Assembly: GCA_946061495.1 (NCBI GenBank)
Contig: CAMGSV010000006.1
Location: forward strand, 1 to 27,169
From: an uncultured Spirochaetales bacterium
Lineage (GTDB): Bacteria; Spirochaetota; Spirochaetia; Treponematales; Treponemataceae
DNA: 27,169 nt
Reading direction: 5' to 3'
The position numbers and the translations under genes are program-made. Below the pieces are notes generated by a model. That model worked only from the letters and a program-made list of their open reading frames with translations. It ran no database searches and was not told where the DNA came from. This document shows, piece after piece, positions 7,424-15,927 of the stretch. How positions within the stretch are numbered: the stretch's first letter is position 1; each line of letters begins with the position of its first letter.

Positions 7424-8413
7424 TCAATATGAATCGTCGCTTCCGTAGTAGGCTGCCTGGGCAGTACCTGTTTCCATCCACTTGAGGATGTTCTGGTTGA
7501 ATTCCTTGGCGGAAAAATAGCCCATGGACTTAAGTCGCTCGTTCATAGCAGCAGTCTCGATGATGATGGGAAGGTTTCGGCCGGGCTTCACGGGAATCTC
7601 CAGAAAGGGAATCTGCACTCCCAACAGCTCCTGAGTATGCTGCTCCGTACCAAGCCTGTCGTAGATCTTGTTGGCATTCCACTCCTCCAGCTTGACAATC
7701 AGCTGCACCTCTTTCTGCTCCCTGATGGAACCTACGCCATACAGCTGGGAAATGTTGATAATACCCAAACCGCGAATTTCCATGTGGTGGCTGATCATCT
7801 GGTTGGCGCCACGTCCCAGCAAGGTATTTCCGTTGACACAGCGAAGCTCCACCACATCGTCTGCCACCAGTCGGTGTCCCCGTTCGATGAGCTCCAGGGC
7901 TGTCTCGCTTTTTCCCACACCAGAATCTCCGGTAAGGATGATACCCACACCATACACCTCCACCAAGACACCGTGAATGCTCTTGCGGGAAGCGAAGATG
8001 TCAGAAAAAATACGGAGCAGACGGGTGGAGAACTCGGTGGAATTCAAGTCGGTTTGAATGATGGGACAGCCGACAGTGTCCGCTATGTCCATAAATTCCT
8101 TGGGAGGATTCAAACCATGGGTGAAGACACAGCAGGGAACCTCGTAGGTGAACAATTTCTGGAGGGTAGACACATTGTCCTCGGACACCAGCTTATTGAT
8201 GTAGGCCACCTCACCACGGCCAAAAAGCTGGACACGGTCAAAGGCAAAGGATTCGTAAAAACCAGACAAGGCCAAGCCGGGTCGGTTTAAATCTGGGACA
8301 GTAATGCTGCGCACGAGCCCCTTCCGCCCCCCAAGGCAGTTCAGATTAAGTGAGTTGTGGGCTTTTAAATCCAGATCCAACAGATCCAAAACAGTAAACT
8401 TTCTATCCAGCAT
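7424..8413 (-). CDS. hprK: HPr kinase/phosphorylase
   Basis: This bifunctional enzyme phosphorylates and dephosphorylates HPr at Ser46. The Walker A is TGDSGVGKSET (about residues 161-171) and is followed by the HprK signature region MEIRGLGIINISQLYG. The N-terminal domain (LDLLDLDLKAHNSLNLN onward) is also typical. The frame can extend to TTG at 8443, but the ATG at 8413 is chosen because AAGG lies just upstream and the resulting 329 residues match the family. A hairpin with a T-run lies in the 160-bp gap between hpf and this gene, so its level may be set by read-through. Its substrate HPr is encoded next. Confidence 0.93.
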   Translation of the reverse strand: MLDRKFTVLDLLDLDLKAHNSLNLNCLGGRKGLVRSITVPDLNRPGLALSGFYESFAFDRVQLFGRGEVAYINKLVSEDNVSTLQKLFTYEVPCCVFTHGLNPPKEFMDIADTVGCPIIQTDLNSTEFSTRLLRIFSDIFASRKSIHGVLVEVYGVGIILTGDSGVGKSETALELIERGHRLVADDVVELRCVNGNTLLGRGANQMISHHMEIRGLGIINISQLYGVGSIREQKEVQLIVKLEEWNANKIYDRLGTEQHTQELLGVQIPFLEIPVKPGRNLPIIIETAAMNERLKSMGYFSAKEFNQNILKWMETGTAQAAYYGSDDSY

Positions 8414-8462
8414 GGCAACCTTACTATACACACTACCATACAATTATGCAAGGTAAGGATAC

Positions 8463-8513
8463 AAAAAAGGGCATATACCCAGCAAGAACAAAGGCACCGC
8501 CAGGTATGCACCC
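8463..8513 (-). terminator. terminator or attenuator between hpf and hprK
   Basis: On the minus strand GGGTGCATACC (complement of 8503-8513) pairs with GGTATATGCCC (within 8469-8480), with one mismatch and two wobble pairs, and is followed by six T residues (complement of 8463-8468). The stem follows the hpf stop and precedes hprK. No separate promoter for hprK is evident, so partial termination would give more hpf than hprK-ptsH-lexA-holA mRNA. Confidence 0.55.
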
Positions 8514-8576
8514 TTCCCAACTATCCTCAAGGAAACAGATAACAGGAGCTATCCTGCGATTCTCCTAAAAGCCAGA

Positions 8577-8867
8577 TTATTTCTTTTCCTGAATCTTTTC
8601 CTTTTCCTTGTGGACCTTCTTGTCGAGAATGTCCATCATCTTGTTCAGGGCGGCGGCAAAGTCATAGTCGTCAGCAGAAACATGAGCTACAGCTCCCCAT
8701 CTAAAATTCACTGAGCATTCAAAGATGAACTTCTTGTCTTCCTTTACCCGGAGAATAAAATCAACAATCAAATCCTCTGCATACTTGATTCTCTCAATTT
8801 TCCTGTTGATAAGGTCCAGCTGATCTTTTTCAAAGTCAAAACCTACTGCATTTACTGATGTTGTCAT
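8577..8867 (-). CDS. hpf: ribosome hibernation-promoting factor, short form (HPF/YfiA family)
   Basis: The 96-residue protein matches the sigma-54-modulation/HPF fold: an initial strand with VNAVGF, a helix (LDLINRKIERIKYAEDLI), strands with ILRVKEDKKFIFECSVNF, a HVSADDYDFAAALNKMMDIL motif, and a basic C-terminal helix (KKVHKEKEKIQEKK). It should bind the 30S subunit and block mRNA/tRNA sites in slow growth. The long C-terminal domain that drives 100S dimers in long HPF is absent. The ATG is preceded by AGGAGG. It is the first gene of the run that continues into hprK. In many bacteria the same short gene is found next to rpoN; that is not the case here. Confidence 0.88.
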   Translation of the reverse strand: MTTSVNAVGFDFEKDQLDLINRKIERIKYAEDLIVDFILRVKEDKKFIFECSVNFRWGAVAHVSADDYDFAAALNKMMDILDKKVHKEKEKIQEKK

Positions 8868-8897
8868 AAGAACCTCCTGAATACATTAAAGGATATC

Positions 8898-8923
8898 CTG
8901 CGGGGAGGGCAATCCCCCTGCAG
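8898..8923 (-). promoter_or_regulatory. hairpin in the hpf leader
   Basis: CTGCGGGGAG (8898-8907) pairs with CCCCCTGCAG (8914-8923) over 10 positions with one mismatch and one wobble, and a 6-nt loop. It lies in the predicted hpf 5' UTR, about 30 nt before the start codon, and lacks a U-tract. It could stabilise the mRNA or modulate translation. Confidence 0.45.
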
Positions 8924-8941
8924 AACTAGTACTATATTTAT

Positions 8942-8969
8942 AGTATACCCCTAGAATTCGGAAATGCAA
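8942..8969 (-). promoter_or_regulatory. sigma-70 promoter of the hpf-hprK-ptsH-lexA-holA run
   Basis: On the minus strand TTGCAT (8964-8969) is followed after 16 nt by TATACT (8942-8947). The start is predicted near 8935, giving a leader of about 65 nt. This is the only good promoter seen for the five-gene run. Confidence 0.7.
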
Positions 8970-9015
8970 AGTTTTTTTTTTCGTGGCCGAGACTCCTTGG
9001 CAACCTGTAAAATAT

Positions 9016-9135
9016 AATCCCAGTAAAAAGATTCTACTGCCCAAGGAGGCTGAGAACAGGGCGAACTCCGGGCATTGGGAGATCGACACTATCAAGGGCG
9101 AAAGGGGATCTCTGCGGAATGCGTGCTCAAGATGA
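9016..9135 (+). pseudogene. remnant of an IS30-family transposase
   Basis: In one frame, 9040-9133 reads LPKEAENRANSG followed by GHWEIDTIKGERG, then hits a TGA at 9133-9135. The GHWEID/DT block is the start of the DDE (rve) catalytic domain of IS30-type transposases, where the aspartate is the first catalytic acid. The preceding RP/PKEA-NR segment is also typical. No helix-turn-helix part lies upstream and no other catalytic acids follow, so only about 30 recognisable codons remain. The surrounding gap (8868-9250) otherwise holds only the hpf promoter and leader. I saw no terminal inverted repeats. Confidence 0.5.
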
Positions 9136-9250
9136 ACAGCTACCCAGGGCGGATTCACGAGGGGAACCCCCGCCATGACATTTTCTTCTTGTTGTGGTTC
9201 CTGACAGAAAAATAGGGAATTATGCTTTACAGGTTGTCACACTACAAACC

Positions 9251-10834
9251 TCACCGGCTGTACTTCATCACTTCCTGGGTGGCCAGGGCGTCGCACATCT
9301 CATTGTACTTGTTGCCCGCATGGCCCTTCACCCACTTCCAGGTGACGTTCAGCTTCTTGTTCAGCTCGTCCAGCACCTCCCACAGGTCCCGGTTCTTCAC
9401 CGGCTGTTTCTCGGAATTCCTCCAGCCGTTCCGCTGCCAAGACTTGATCCAGGAGGTGATGCCGTTCTTCACATACTGGCTGTCGATGTGAACGGTGATG
9501 TTCCGGGTACGCCACCCCTCATTCTGATCGATGGCAGAGAGGGCGGCGATGGCGGCGCTCAGCTCCATGCGGTTGTTGGTGGTCATGGTCTCGCCCCCGG
9601 ACACAGTGTACTCCATGCCGTCCGCCAGAATCACGCAGCCCCAGCCGCCGGGACCAGGATTGCCGGAGCAGCCGCCATCGGTGTAGACAGTGACGGCGTT
9701 TGGCTTGGACTTCACCTCCTTGCCGGGAACCTCCCGCACCAGCTGGGTCTCATCCTTGATGACATAGCCGGAATTCTCAAAGGGATACACCAGTCCAATC
9801 TTTGAGCGGATGGCATCCAACACCTTGATGACCCGCAGACTCTGGGCGTGGGTATGCAAAGGGCTCTCCTTTACCAGGAGTCCCGCCCGCCGAGTCTTGA
9901 TGCAGCGGTTGAATTCTTCTATCTCATACTCGTATCCATTTACCGCAAAGGGATGGGAATAGCGGTCCACCAGCTGCTCATCCCGAGAAACCAGCTGTGC
10001 CTCCTGGGCCATCCAGAAGAAGGGCAGGATAACCGCTCCCTCGGTGCCTACAATGCGGGCCTCCTTCAGCACAGAGCCGCATTCCGTGTCGATGGAGCAG
10101 CTGAGACTGGCCACCACGTCCCCAAGCTTGAGGGAAATGCTGTCAAAGGCATCCACGCCAGTCTCTGTCATGCGGGCGGCAGCCTCCACCTTCTCTGGAA
10201 ACAACTGCTGCTCCGTAGCCTCCGATCCCAAGGCGGCCTCCACCATGGAAAGGGCGCAGGTGACAGGATAGATGCCCACATCCAACAGGGCACCCCCCGC
10301 CAGGTTGATGTCATACAGTCGGTTCATGGGATAGTCGGGGTCACGGTAAACGGCATCGGCAGTACGAGCAATGCAGAAGTCCGCATAGATGGCTTTCAGC
10401 TTGCCAATGTGGCCAGAAGCCACCCATTCCAGGGCCTTGCGGAAGGAGGGATTGAATTTTGTCCACATTGCTTCCATATAAAAGCCTTTCGTCTCGTTCA
10501 CCACCTGGTACACATTCTGCAGCTCTCTGGCGTTCACCGTGGCCGCCTTCTCGCAAAGCACGGCCTTTCCTGCCTTCAGTGCGGCGATGGACAGGCTGGC
10601 ATGGTTCATGTGTGGAGTGGCGATGTACACAGCGTCTATTTCTGGATCTGCCAGCAGGGACTCATAGTCGGAATAGGACTTCTGAAAGCCCCATTTCTTG
10701 GAAAAATCATCACCACGAACCTTGTTCCGTGAAGCCACCCCGTAGCACTCAGAATCAGTGGAGGCCCGAAGAGCCTCGGCAAAGGAGGCAGCAATACGAC
10801 CTGCTCCAACAATTCCCCATTTGATTTTTTCCAC
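9251..10834 (-). CDS. fusion: Gfo/Idh/MocA-family oxidoreductase + ribonuclease HI
   Basis: One uninterrupted 527-codon frame joins two unrelated enzymes. Residues 1-~345 form an NAD(P)-dependent Gfo/Idh/MocA oxidoreductase: Rossmann motif GIVGAGRIAASF (8-19), the ADPEIDAVYIATP strand, and the EKP-position motif as CEKAATVN (the usual proline is Ala). The dimerisation domain (FMEAMWTKF-like region, GGALLDVGIYPV) follows. A linker runs from ~350 to 378. Residues 380-522 are RNase HI with all catalytic acids: D386 (YTDGGCSGNPGPGG), E424 (NRMEL), D451 (HIDSQYV) and D515, plus His505 in WVKGHAGN. The RNase part should remove RNA from RNA:DNA hybrids. The substrate of the dehydrogenase is unknown. 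The start is GTG with TGGAG seven bases upstream. It is transcribed divergently from groEL, and no internal RNase start with a ribosome site is obvious. Confidence 0.9.
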   Translation of the reverse strand: MEKIKWGIVGAGRIAASFAEALRASTDSECYGVASRNKVRGDDFSKKWGFQKSYSDYESLLADPEIDAVYIATPHMNHASLSIAALKAGKAVLCEKAATVNARELQNVYQVVNETKGFYMEAMWTKFNPSFRKALEWVASGHIGKLKAIYADFCIARTADAVYRDPDYPMNRLYDINLAGGALLDVGIYPVTCALSMVEAALGSEATEQQLFPEKVEAAARMTETGVDAFDSISLKLGDVVASLSCSIDTECGSVLKEARIVGTEGAVILPFFWMAQEAQLVSRDEQLVDRYSHPFAVNGYEYEIEEFNRCIKTRRAGLLVKESPLHTHAQSLRVIKVLDAIRSKIGLVYPFENSGYVIKDETQLVREVPGKEVKSKPNAVTVYTDGGCSGNPGPGGWGCVILADGMEYTVSGGETMTTNNRMELSAAIAALSAIDQNEGWRTRNITVHIDSQYVKNGITSWIKSWQRNGWRNSEKQPVKNRDLWEVLDELNKKLNVTWKWVKGHAGNKYNEMCDALATQEVMKYSR

Positions 10835-10874
10835 AAGTTACTCCAGTTTACTTGCCATTCAGCAAAATATTTTA

Positions 10875-10903
10875 TATCTTTAGTTTAAGATAATTACCAT
10901 AAT
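10875..10903 (+). promoter_or_regulatory. groEL control region: inverted repeat and candidate -10
   Basis: TATCTT (10875-10880) and AAGATA (10887-10892) form a perfect 6-bp inverted repeat with a TAGTTT centre, followed by CATAAT (10898-10903), a possible -10. No convincing -35 is seen. The CIRCE operator (TTAGCACTC-N9-GAGTGCTAA), which binds HrcA at many groEL genes, is absent. Two ribosome-site-like runs (AGAAGGAGA and AGGAAG) precede the groEL ATG. The 114-bp gap also has to serve the divergent fusion gene; a TATAAA in the minus direction lies near 10869-10874. Confidence 0.4.
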
Positions 10904-10948
10904 AGCATAAAACATGCGTTATGACTATCAGAAGGAGATTTAGGAAGA

Positions 10949-12586
<1,638 letters not shown>

Positions 12587-12611
12587 GACAAAGAACAGCT
12601 CGTAGAGCGCA

Positions 12612-12678
12612 CCCCCTTGTTGGCAGGCTCAGTGAAGCACATTCACCGGATTTTGTCACCAAGGGGCTTTTTTTTTTT
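12612..12678 (+). terminator. terminator after groEL
   Basis: CCCCCTTG at 12612-12619 pairs with CAAGGGG (12660-12666), followed by CT11 (T-run 12668-12678). The long intervening arm contains a small inner hairpin, GTGAA/TTCAC (12632-12636 with 12642-12646), giving a branched terminator. Confidence 0.75.
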
Positions 12679-12751
12679 ACAAAAAAAGTAAATTACTCAA
12701 ATAGCTGCAAGACAAAATGAAGGAAAAAAAGAGCAAGATAAGAAAAAAAAA

Positions 12752-12781
12752 CTACAAAAGAAAAGACTTTTGTAGTATAAT
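12752..12781 (+). promoter_or_regulatory. 9-bp inverted repeat abutting a TATAAT before the chemoreceptor gene
   Basis: CTACAAAAG (12752-12760) and CTTTTGTAG (12767-12775) are perfect inverted copies around AAAAGA. The very next bases are TATAAT (12776-12781). The repeat therefore occupies the spacer/-35 region of a possible sigma-70 promoter and could be an operator. It could instead be a small terminator hairpin, since TTTTT follows at 12781-12785. Confidence 0.45.
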
Positions 12782-12793
12782 TTTTGATTGTGT

Positions 12794-12821
12794 TGAAGTT
12801 ATCTTTTTGTCTCTCCGATGG
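12794..12821 (+). promoter_or_regulatory. sigma-28 (FliA)-like promoter for the chemoreceptor
   Basis: TGAAGTTA (12794-12801), a 12-nt spacer and TCCGATGG (12814-12821) resemble the FliA consensus TAAAGTTT-N11-GCCGATAA, matching 6/8 and 5/8 bases with one extra spacer base. Chemoreceptor genes are often FliA-driven. The site overlaps the first in-frame ATG (12818), which supports the downstream GTG start. Confidence 0.35.
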
Positions 12822-12856
12822 TTACTGCTCCAACTTCAGACACAGTAGGAGTTCCT

Positions 12857-15037
12857 GTGAAAATAAAATCAAAGCTCTCGCTCACCTTCCTTTCCATTGT
12901 TTTGGTGCCCCTCGTTCTGGGAATGATGCTCCTGTATCAAAGTACCAAGTCTTCCATACAGCTCATTCAGGAGAATTCCGCCCAGCGATATGTCGAAACG
13001 GTGCGGGACAGGCTTTCCGCATACTTTGACAAATGGAAGGTCACTGTCGATGCCTTGAGCAGAATGCCTGCTGTAAAGGCACAGGACTGGCTTACCATCA
13101 AGGCTGCCTTGAGCCCCGTCTCCGCCAAATACCCTGAAGCACGGGCCTTTGCCATGTCAACAGCGGAGGGCAACTACTGGTACGAACCCATAGCTGGAAA
13201 TCCAGCCCAGAACCATCTTGTCACAGACAACGATGCCGACCCCACTTCAAAGCCGAAGAACCTGAGCCATCTTGCTTGGCACAAGGATGTGGTGGTGGAC
13301 AATCCCCGCCATGAGGACAAACAGACGGTTTCTGACATGTACATTGCAGTTGCCGAGGGCATCAAACTTATGGCCATCTCCTCTGCAATTCACAACGACG
13401 ATGGGCAGGTCATTGGTGCATTATGCATCAGCATGTCAACAGACACCCTGAACCACCAGGCGGATGTGATACTATCCGACTTTCAGGAACACTTTGACAA
13501 CAACAGCTTCTTGGTTATCACCAGTACCGATGAGGACATCATGTACCATTACGAATATGACCACAAGCTTAAAAGATATCGCAATTTTTCCGATAATCCT
13601 CTGAAAGTCGATGAAGTGGCTAGTCTCCCGGTAGACGTTAAAAATGCCATTAGCAGCATCAGATCAAAGGGAGCAACACTAGATACCTTCACATGGAACA
13701 AGCAGGATGCCTACATTGCCCGCAGTGCCGTGGAAGGAACTCCCTACACGGTCTATTTGATGGTTCCAGAGGCAACACTTTTAACCACACTCCAATCCAT
13801 CCGACTCATAGCCATCATCATGGCAATCGTGAGCTCCATCATCGTCATCGCAGCATCCTTCTTCACCAGCGGCCAGTTCACCAAGCCCATCCTGCAGGTG
13901 GGCGACGTGCTGGAGCACCTGGCCTCGGGAACAGGAGACCTGGGAATCCGTATGGACGAATCCCGCAAGGATGAGGTGGGAAACCTGGGCAAGAGCTTCA
14001 ACAAGTTCATGGCGGCCCGCTACGATCTGATTTCCAGCATCGCCAACGAGTCCAACAGAATGGGAACCACCTCCTCCACCCTCAAGACCCGGGTGGACGA
14101 CATATCCACCGACCTGCGATCCATCTCCAGCGCCATCTCCCAGCTGCATCTCAAAGCGGAGGAGCAGGCCACCAGCTGCACCGAGACCATGGGCACCGTG
14201 GAGCAGATCACCAAGAACATCAGTGGACTGGCCAACCAGATTTCCAGCCAGTCCGCCGTGGTGGAGCAGTCTTCCGCCGCCATTCACCAGATGGTGGCCA
14301 GCATCAACACCATTTCCGGCAACCTGGAAAAGGCATCCGCCAGCTACGATGAGCTCCACACCGCCTCCACCGAGGGCAAGAACAGCATCGGAACCGTACA
14401 GGAATTGGTCAACAATGTGTCCAACCAGTCCTCCCGCCTGCTGGAGACCAACAAGGTCATCGACACCATCGCCAGCCAGACAAACCTGCTGGCCATGAAC
14501 GCTGCCATCGAGGCGGCCCACGCAGGAGAAACAGGAAAGGGCTTTTCCGTCGTTGCCGAAGAAATCAGGAAGCTGGCGGAGGACTCTGCCTCCCAGTCAA
14601 AGATTATTGCCGACGAGTTGAAGGGAATTGTCACCTCCATCAGCGCTATCGTCACCGCCACCGCCAAGGCTGACTCCATCTTTGACTCTGTTGCCAACCA
14701 GATTACCGTGTCCAACAACCTGGTACGGCAGGTGACCGTCGCCATGCACGAGCAGAACCAGGGTACACGGCAGGTGCTGGACTCCCTGGAAAGCATCCAG
14801 GAAATCACCCACACCATCCACAACGGCTCCACCGAAATGAATACGGGCACCTCCGTCATCCTGAAGGAAATGACTCGGCTCACCGGCATCTCCCACGAGG
14901 TGCAGGAGAATTCCAGCAAGATCAGCCAAGCGGCGGAGACCATCAACAGCTCCATCGACACCATCAGCAGGAATTCCATCCAGAACGATGAGTCGGTACG
15001 CGTCCTGCAGGACTTGACACGGAAATACAAGCTGTAG
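12857..15037 (+). CDS. methyl-accepting chemotaxis protein with double-Cache-like sensor
   Basis: This 726-residue inner-membrane chemoreceptor passes ligand signals to CheA/CheW. TM1 is at about 8-28. A ~280-residue periplasmic domain follows, with a Cache-type pattern (WYEPIAGNP, LSHLAWHKDVV, then DMYIAVAEGIKLMAISSAI). TM2 is at about 312-337 (RLIAIIMAIVSSIIVIAASF), then HAMP to ~390, then the MCP coiled coil with the conserved hairpin tip QTNLLAMNAAIEAAHAGE near 540-557. There is no C-terminal NWETF-type CheR/CheB tether. The frame opens at ATG 12818, but that codon has no ribosome site. GTG 12857 has AGTAGGAG five bases upstream and yields a clean MKIKSKLSLTF start. The sensor half is AT-richer than the signalling half. 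The ligand is unknown. Confidence 0.92.
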   Translation: MKIKSKLSLTFLSIVLVPLVLGMMLLYQSTKSSIQLIQENSAQRYVETVRDRLSAYFDKWKVTVDALSRMPAVKAQDWLTIKAALSPVSAKYPEARAFAMSTAEGNYWYEPIAGNPAQNHLVTDNDADPTSKPKNLSHLAWHKDVVVDNPRHEDKQTVSDMYIAVAEGIKLMAISSAIHNDDGQVIGALCISMSTDTLNHQADVILSDFQEHFDNNSFLVITSTDEDIMYHYEYDHKLKRYRNFSDNPLKVDEVASLPVDVKNAISSIRSKGATLDTFTWNKQDAYIARSAVEGTPYTVYLMVPEATLLTTLQSIRLIAIIMAIVSSIIVIAASFFTSGQFTKPILQVGDVLEHLASGTGDLGIRMDESRKDEVGNLGKSFNKFMAARYDLISSIANESNRMGTTSSTLKTRVDDISTDLRSISSAISQLHLKAEEQATSCTETMGTVEQITKNISGLANQISSQSAVVEQSSAAIHQMVASINTISGNLEKASASYDELHTASTEGKNSIGTVQELVNNVSNQSSRLLETNKVIDTIASQTNLLAMNAAIEAAHAGETGKGFSVVAEEIRKLAEDSASQSKIIADELKGIVTSISAIVTATAKADSIFDSVANQITVSNNLVRQVTVAMHEQNQGTRQVLDSLESIQEITHTIHNGSTEMNTGTSVILKEMTRLTGISHEVQENSSKISQAAETINSSIDTISRNSIQNDESVRVLQDLTRKYKL

Positions 15038-15080
15038 CTCTATAGGCGGCAGCCTGGTTCCAACCAACATAGAATTTCCT

Positions 15081-15117
15081 GTGGGGCTGGTGATTCCCAT
15101 CAGCCCCACTTTTTTTC
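15081..15117 (+). terminator. terminator after the chemoreceptor
   Basis: GTGGGGCTG (15081-15089) pairs perfectly with CAGCCCCAC (15101-15109), and the inner bases can extend the stem. It is followed by a run of seven T (15110-15116). Confidence 0.9.
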
Positions 15118-15132
15118 ACGCTTTCTCTCCAT

Positions 15133-15154
15133 TTATTTGTCAATTATTTGTCAA
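15133..15154 (+). repeat. tandem 11-bp direct repeat upstream of the lolA promoter
   Basis: TTATTTGTCAA occurs twice back to back (15133-15143 and 15144-15154) with no mismatch. The array ends 11 bp before the -35 of the lolA promoter. One helical turn per unit would place two identical sites on the same DNA face, as for an activator or UP-like contact. Confidence 0.7.
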
Positions 15155-15165
15155 ATTTCCCTCGC

Positions 15166-15194
15166 TTGACTTTAGCACCTTTCTTCTCTAATAT
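15166..15194 (+). promoter_or_regulatory. sigma-70 promoter of lolA-rodZ-rimO-uvrD-hflX
   Basis: TTGACT (15166-15171), a spacer of exactly 17 nt, and TATAAT-like TAATAT (15189-15194). The predicted start near 15201 lies downstream of two in-frame ATGs (15148, 15193), which rules them out as starts of the next gene. No other strong promoter is seen until after hflX, so this one may drive the whole run. Confidence 0.8.
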
Positions 15195-15222
15195 GGAATC
15201 TATATATACGGAGAGTATTCAC

Positions 15223-15915
15223 TTGACAAAAAAACACTGTACAGCAATTTTTTGTACTGCAATAATTTTGATGATAGCATCAACTGTGGGGCTTTCAGCC
15301 CAGAGCATCACCACCGCCGCCAGCTTTTTCCAGTCAGTGTCGGAGCAGTATGGCACCTTCACCGACTACGAGGCGGACATGGACATCACCGCAGGACGAA
15401 GCAAGATGCAGGGCCACGTCTCCTTCAAGCGGCCCAACCTCCTGCGCATCGACTTCACCAATCCCCAGGAGCAGGTCATCCTCTTCAACGGGGACATGCT
15501 CACCATCCATCTGCCGGGAATCTCATCCAACCTCAAGCAGTCGGTTCCCGCCTCCACCGACCAGGCCGGCATGAACCTGGCTACTCCCCAGGGACTGGCC
15601 CTCATGAGCCGCTACTATTCCGTTGCCTATGAGGTGGGTCAGGAGCCTGTTCCCCTCAGCGAGAGCAATTCAGAGCAAGTGGTGAAGTTGGTGCTCTATC
15701 CCAGGAATTCCTCCGAGGGATTCCGCCGCATTAAGCTGGCCATCACACCAGAAACAAAGCTGATTCGCCAGGTGGAGGCTCTGACCACCCAGGGACAGAC
15801 CTTTGTGTTCTATTTCTACAACTATGCAGTAAATCAAAATATCCCCGACCAGCGTTTTGTGTACGATGCACCATCGGATGCAAACAATTTCAACAACTTC
15901 TTATTTTCTGAATAA
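15223..15915 (+). CDS. lolA: LolA-like outer-membrane lipoprotein carrier protein
   Basis: This ~230-residue periplasmic protein begins with a signal peptide (ending ...STVGLSAQS). LolA-family features follow: a SVSEQYGTFTDYEADMDI opening strand, the GHVSFKRPNLLRIDF segment (the KPNLLRID region conserved in LolA), ILFNGDMLTIHLP, and late strands around KLVLYPRNSSEGFRRI. LolA shuttles lipoproteins from the LolCDE complex across the periplasm. The start chosen is TTG 15223, because GGAGAG lies 7 nt upstream and the promoter's predicted start site falls after the earlier ATGs. It lies 12 bp before rodZ. Given the many lipoproteins in spirochaetes, the role is plausible; a DUF-type relative of LolA is the main alternative. 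Confidence 0.82.
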   Translation: MTKKHCTAIFCTAIILMIASTVGLSAQSITTAASFFQSVSEQYGTFTDYEADMDITAGRSKMQGHVSFKRPNLLRIDFTNPQEQVILFNGDMLTIHLPGISSNLKQSVPASTDQAGMNLATPQGLALMSRYYSVAYEVGQEPVPLSESNSEQVVKLVLYPRNSSEGFRRIKLAITPETKLIRQVEALTTQGQTFVFYFYNYAVNQNIPDQRFVYDAPSDANNFNNFLFSE

Positions 15916-15927
15916 AGGACTCACTAT

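Noticed and set aside
8886..9176. 96-codon minus-strand frame in the hpf upstream region
   Set aside because: It overlaps the hpf promoter and the transposase remnant on the other strand. There is no ribosome site and no family resemblance.
10835..10948. CIRCE operator upstream of groEL
   Set aside because: No sequence like TTAGCACTC-N9-GAGTGCTAA is present in the gap.
15131..15156. Start of a CRISPR-type array
   Set aside because: Only two 11-bp units with no spacers; it is a promoter-proximal tandem repeat.
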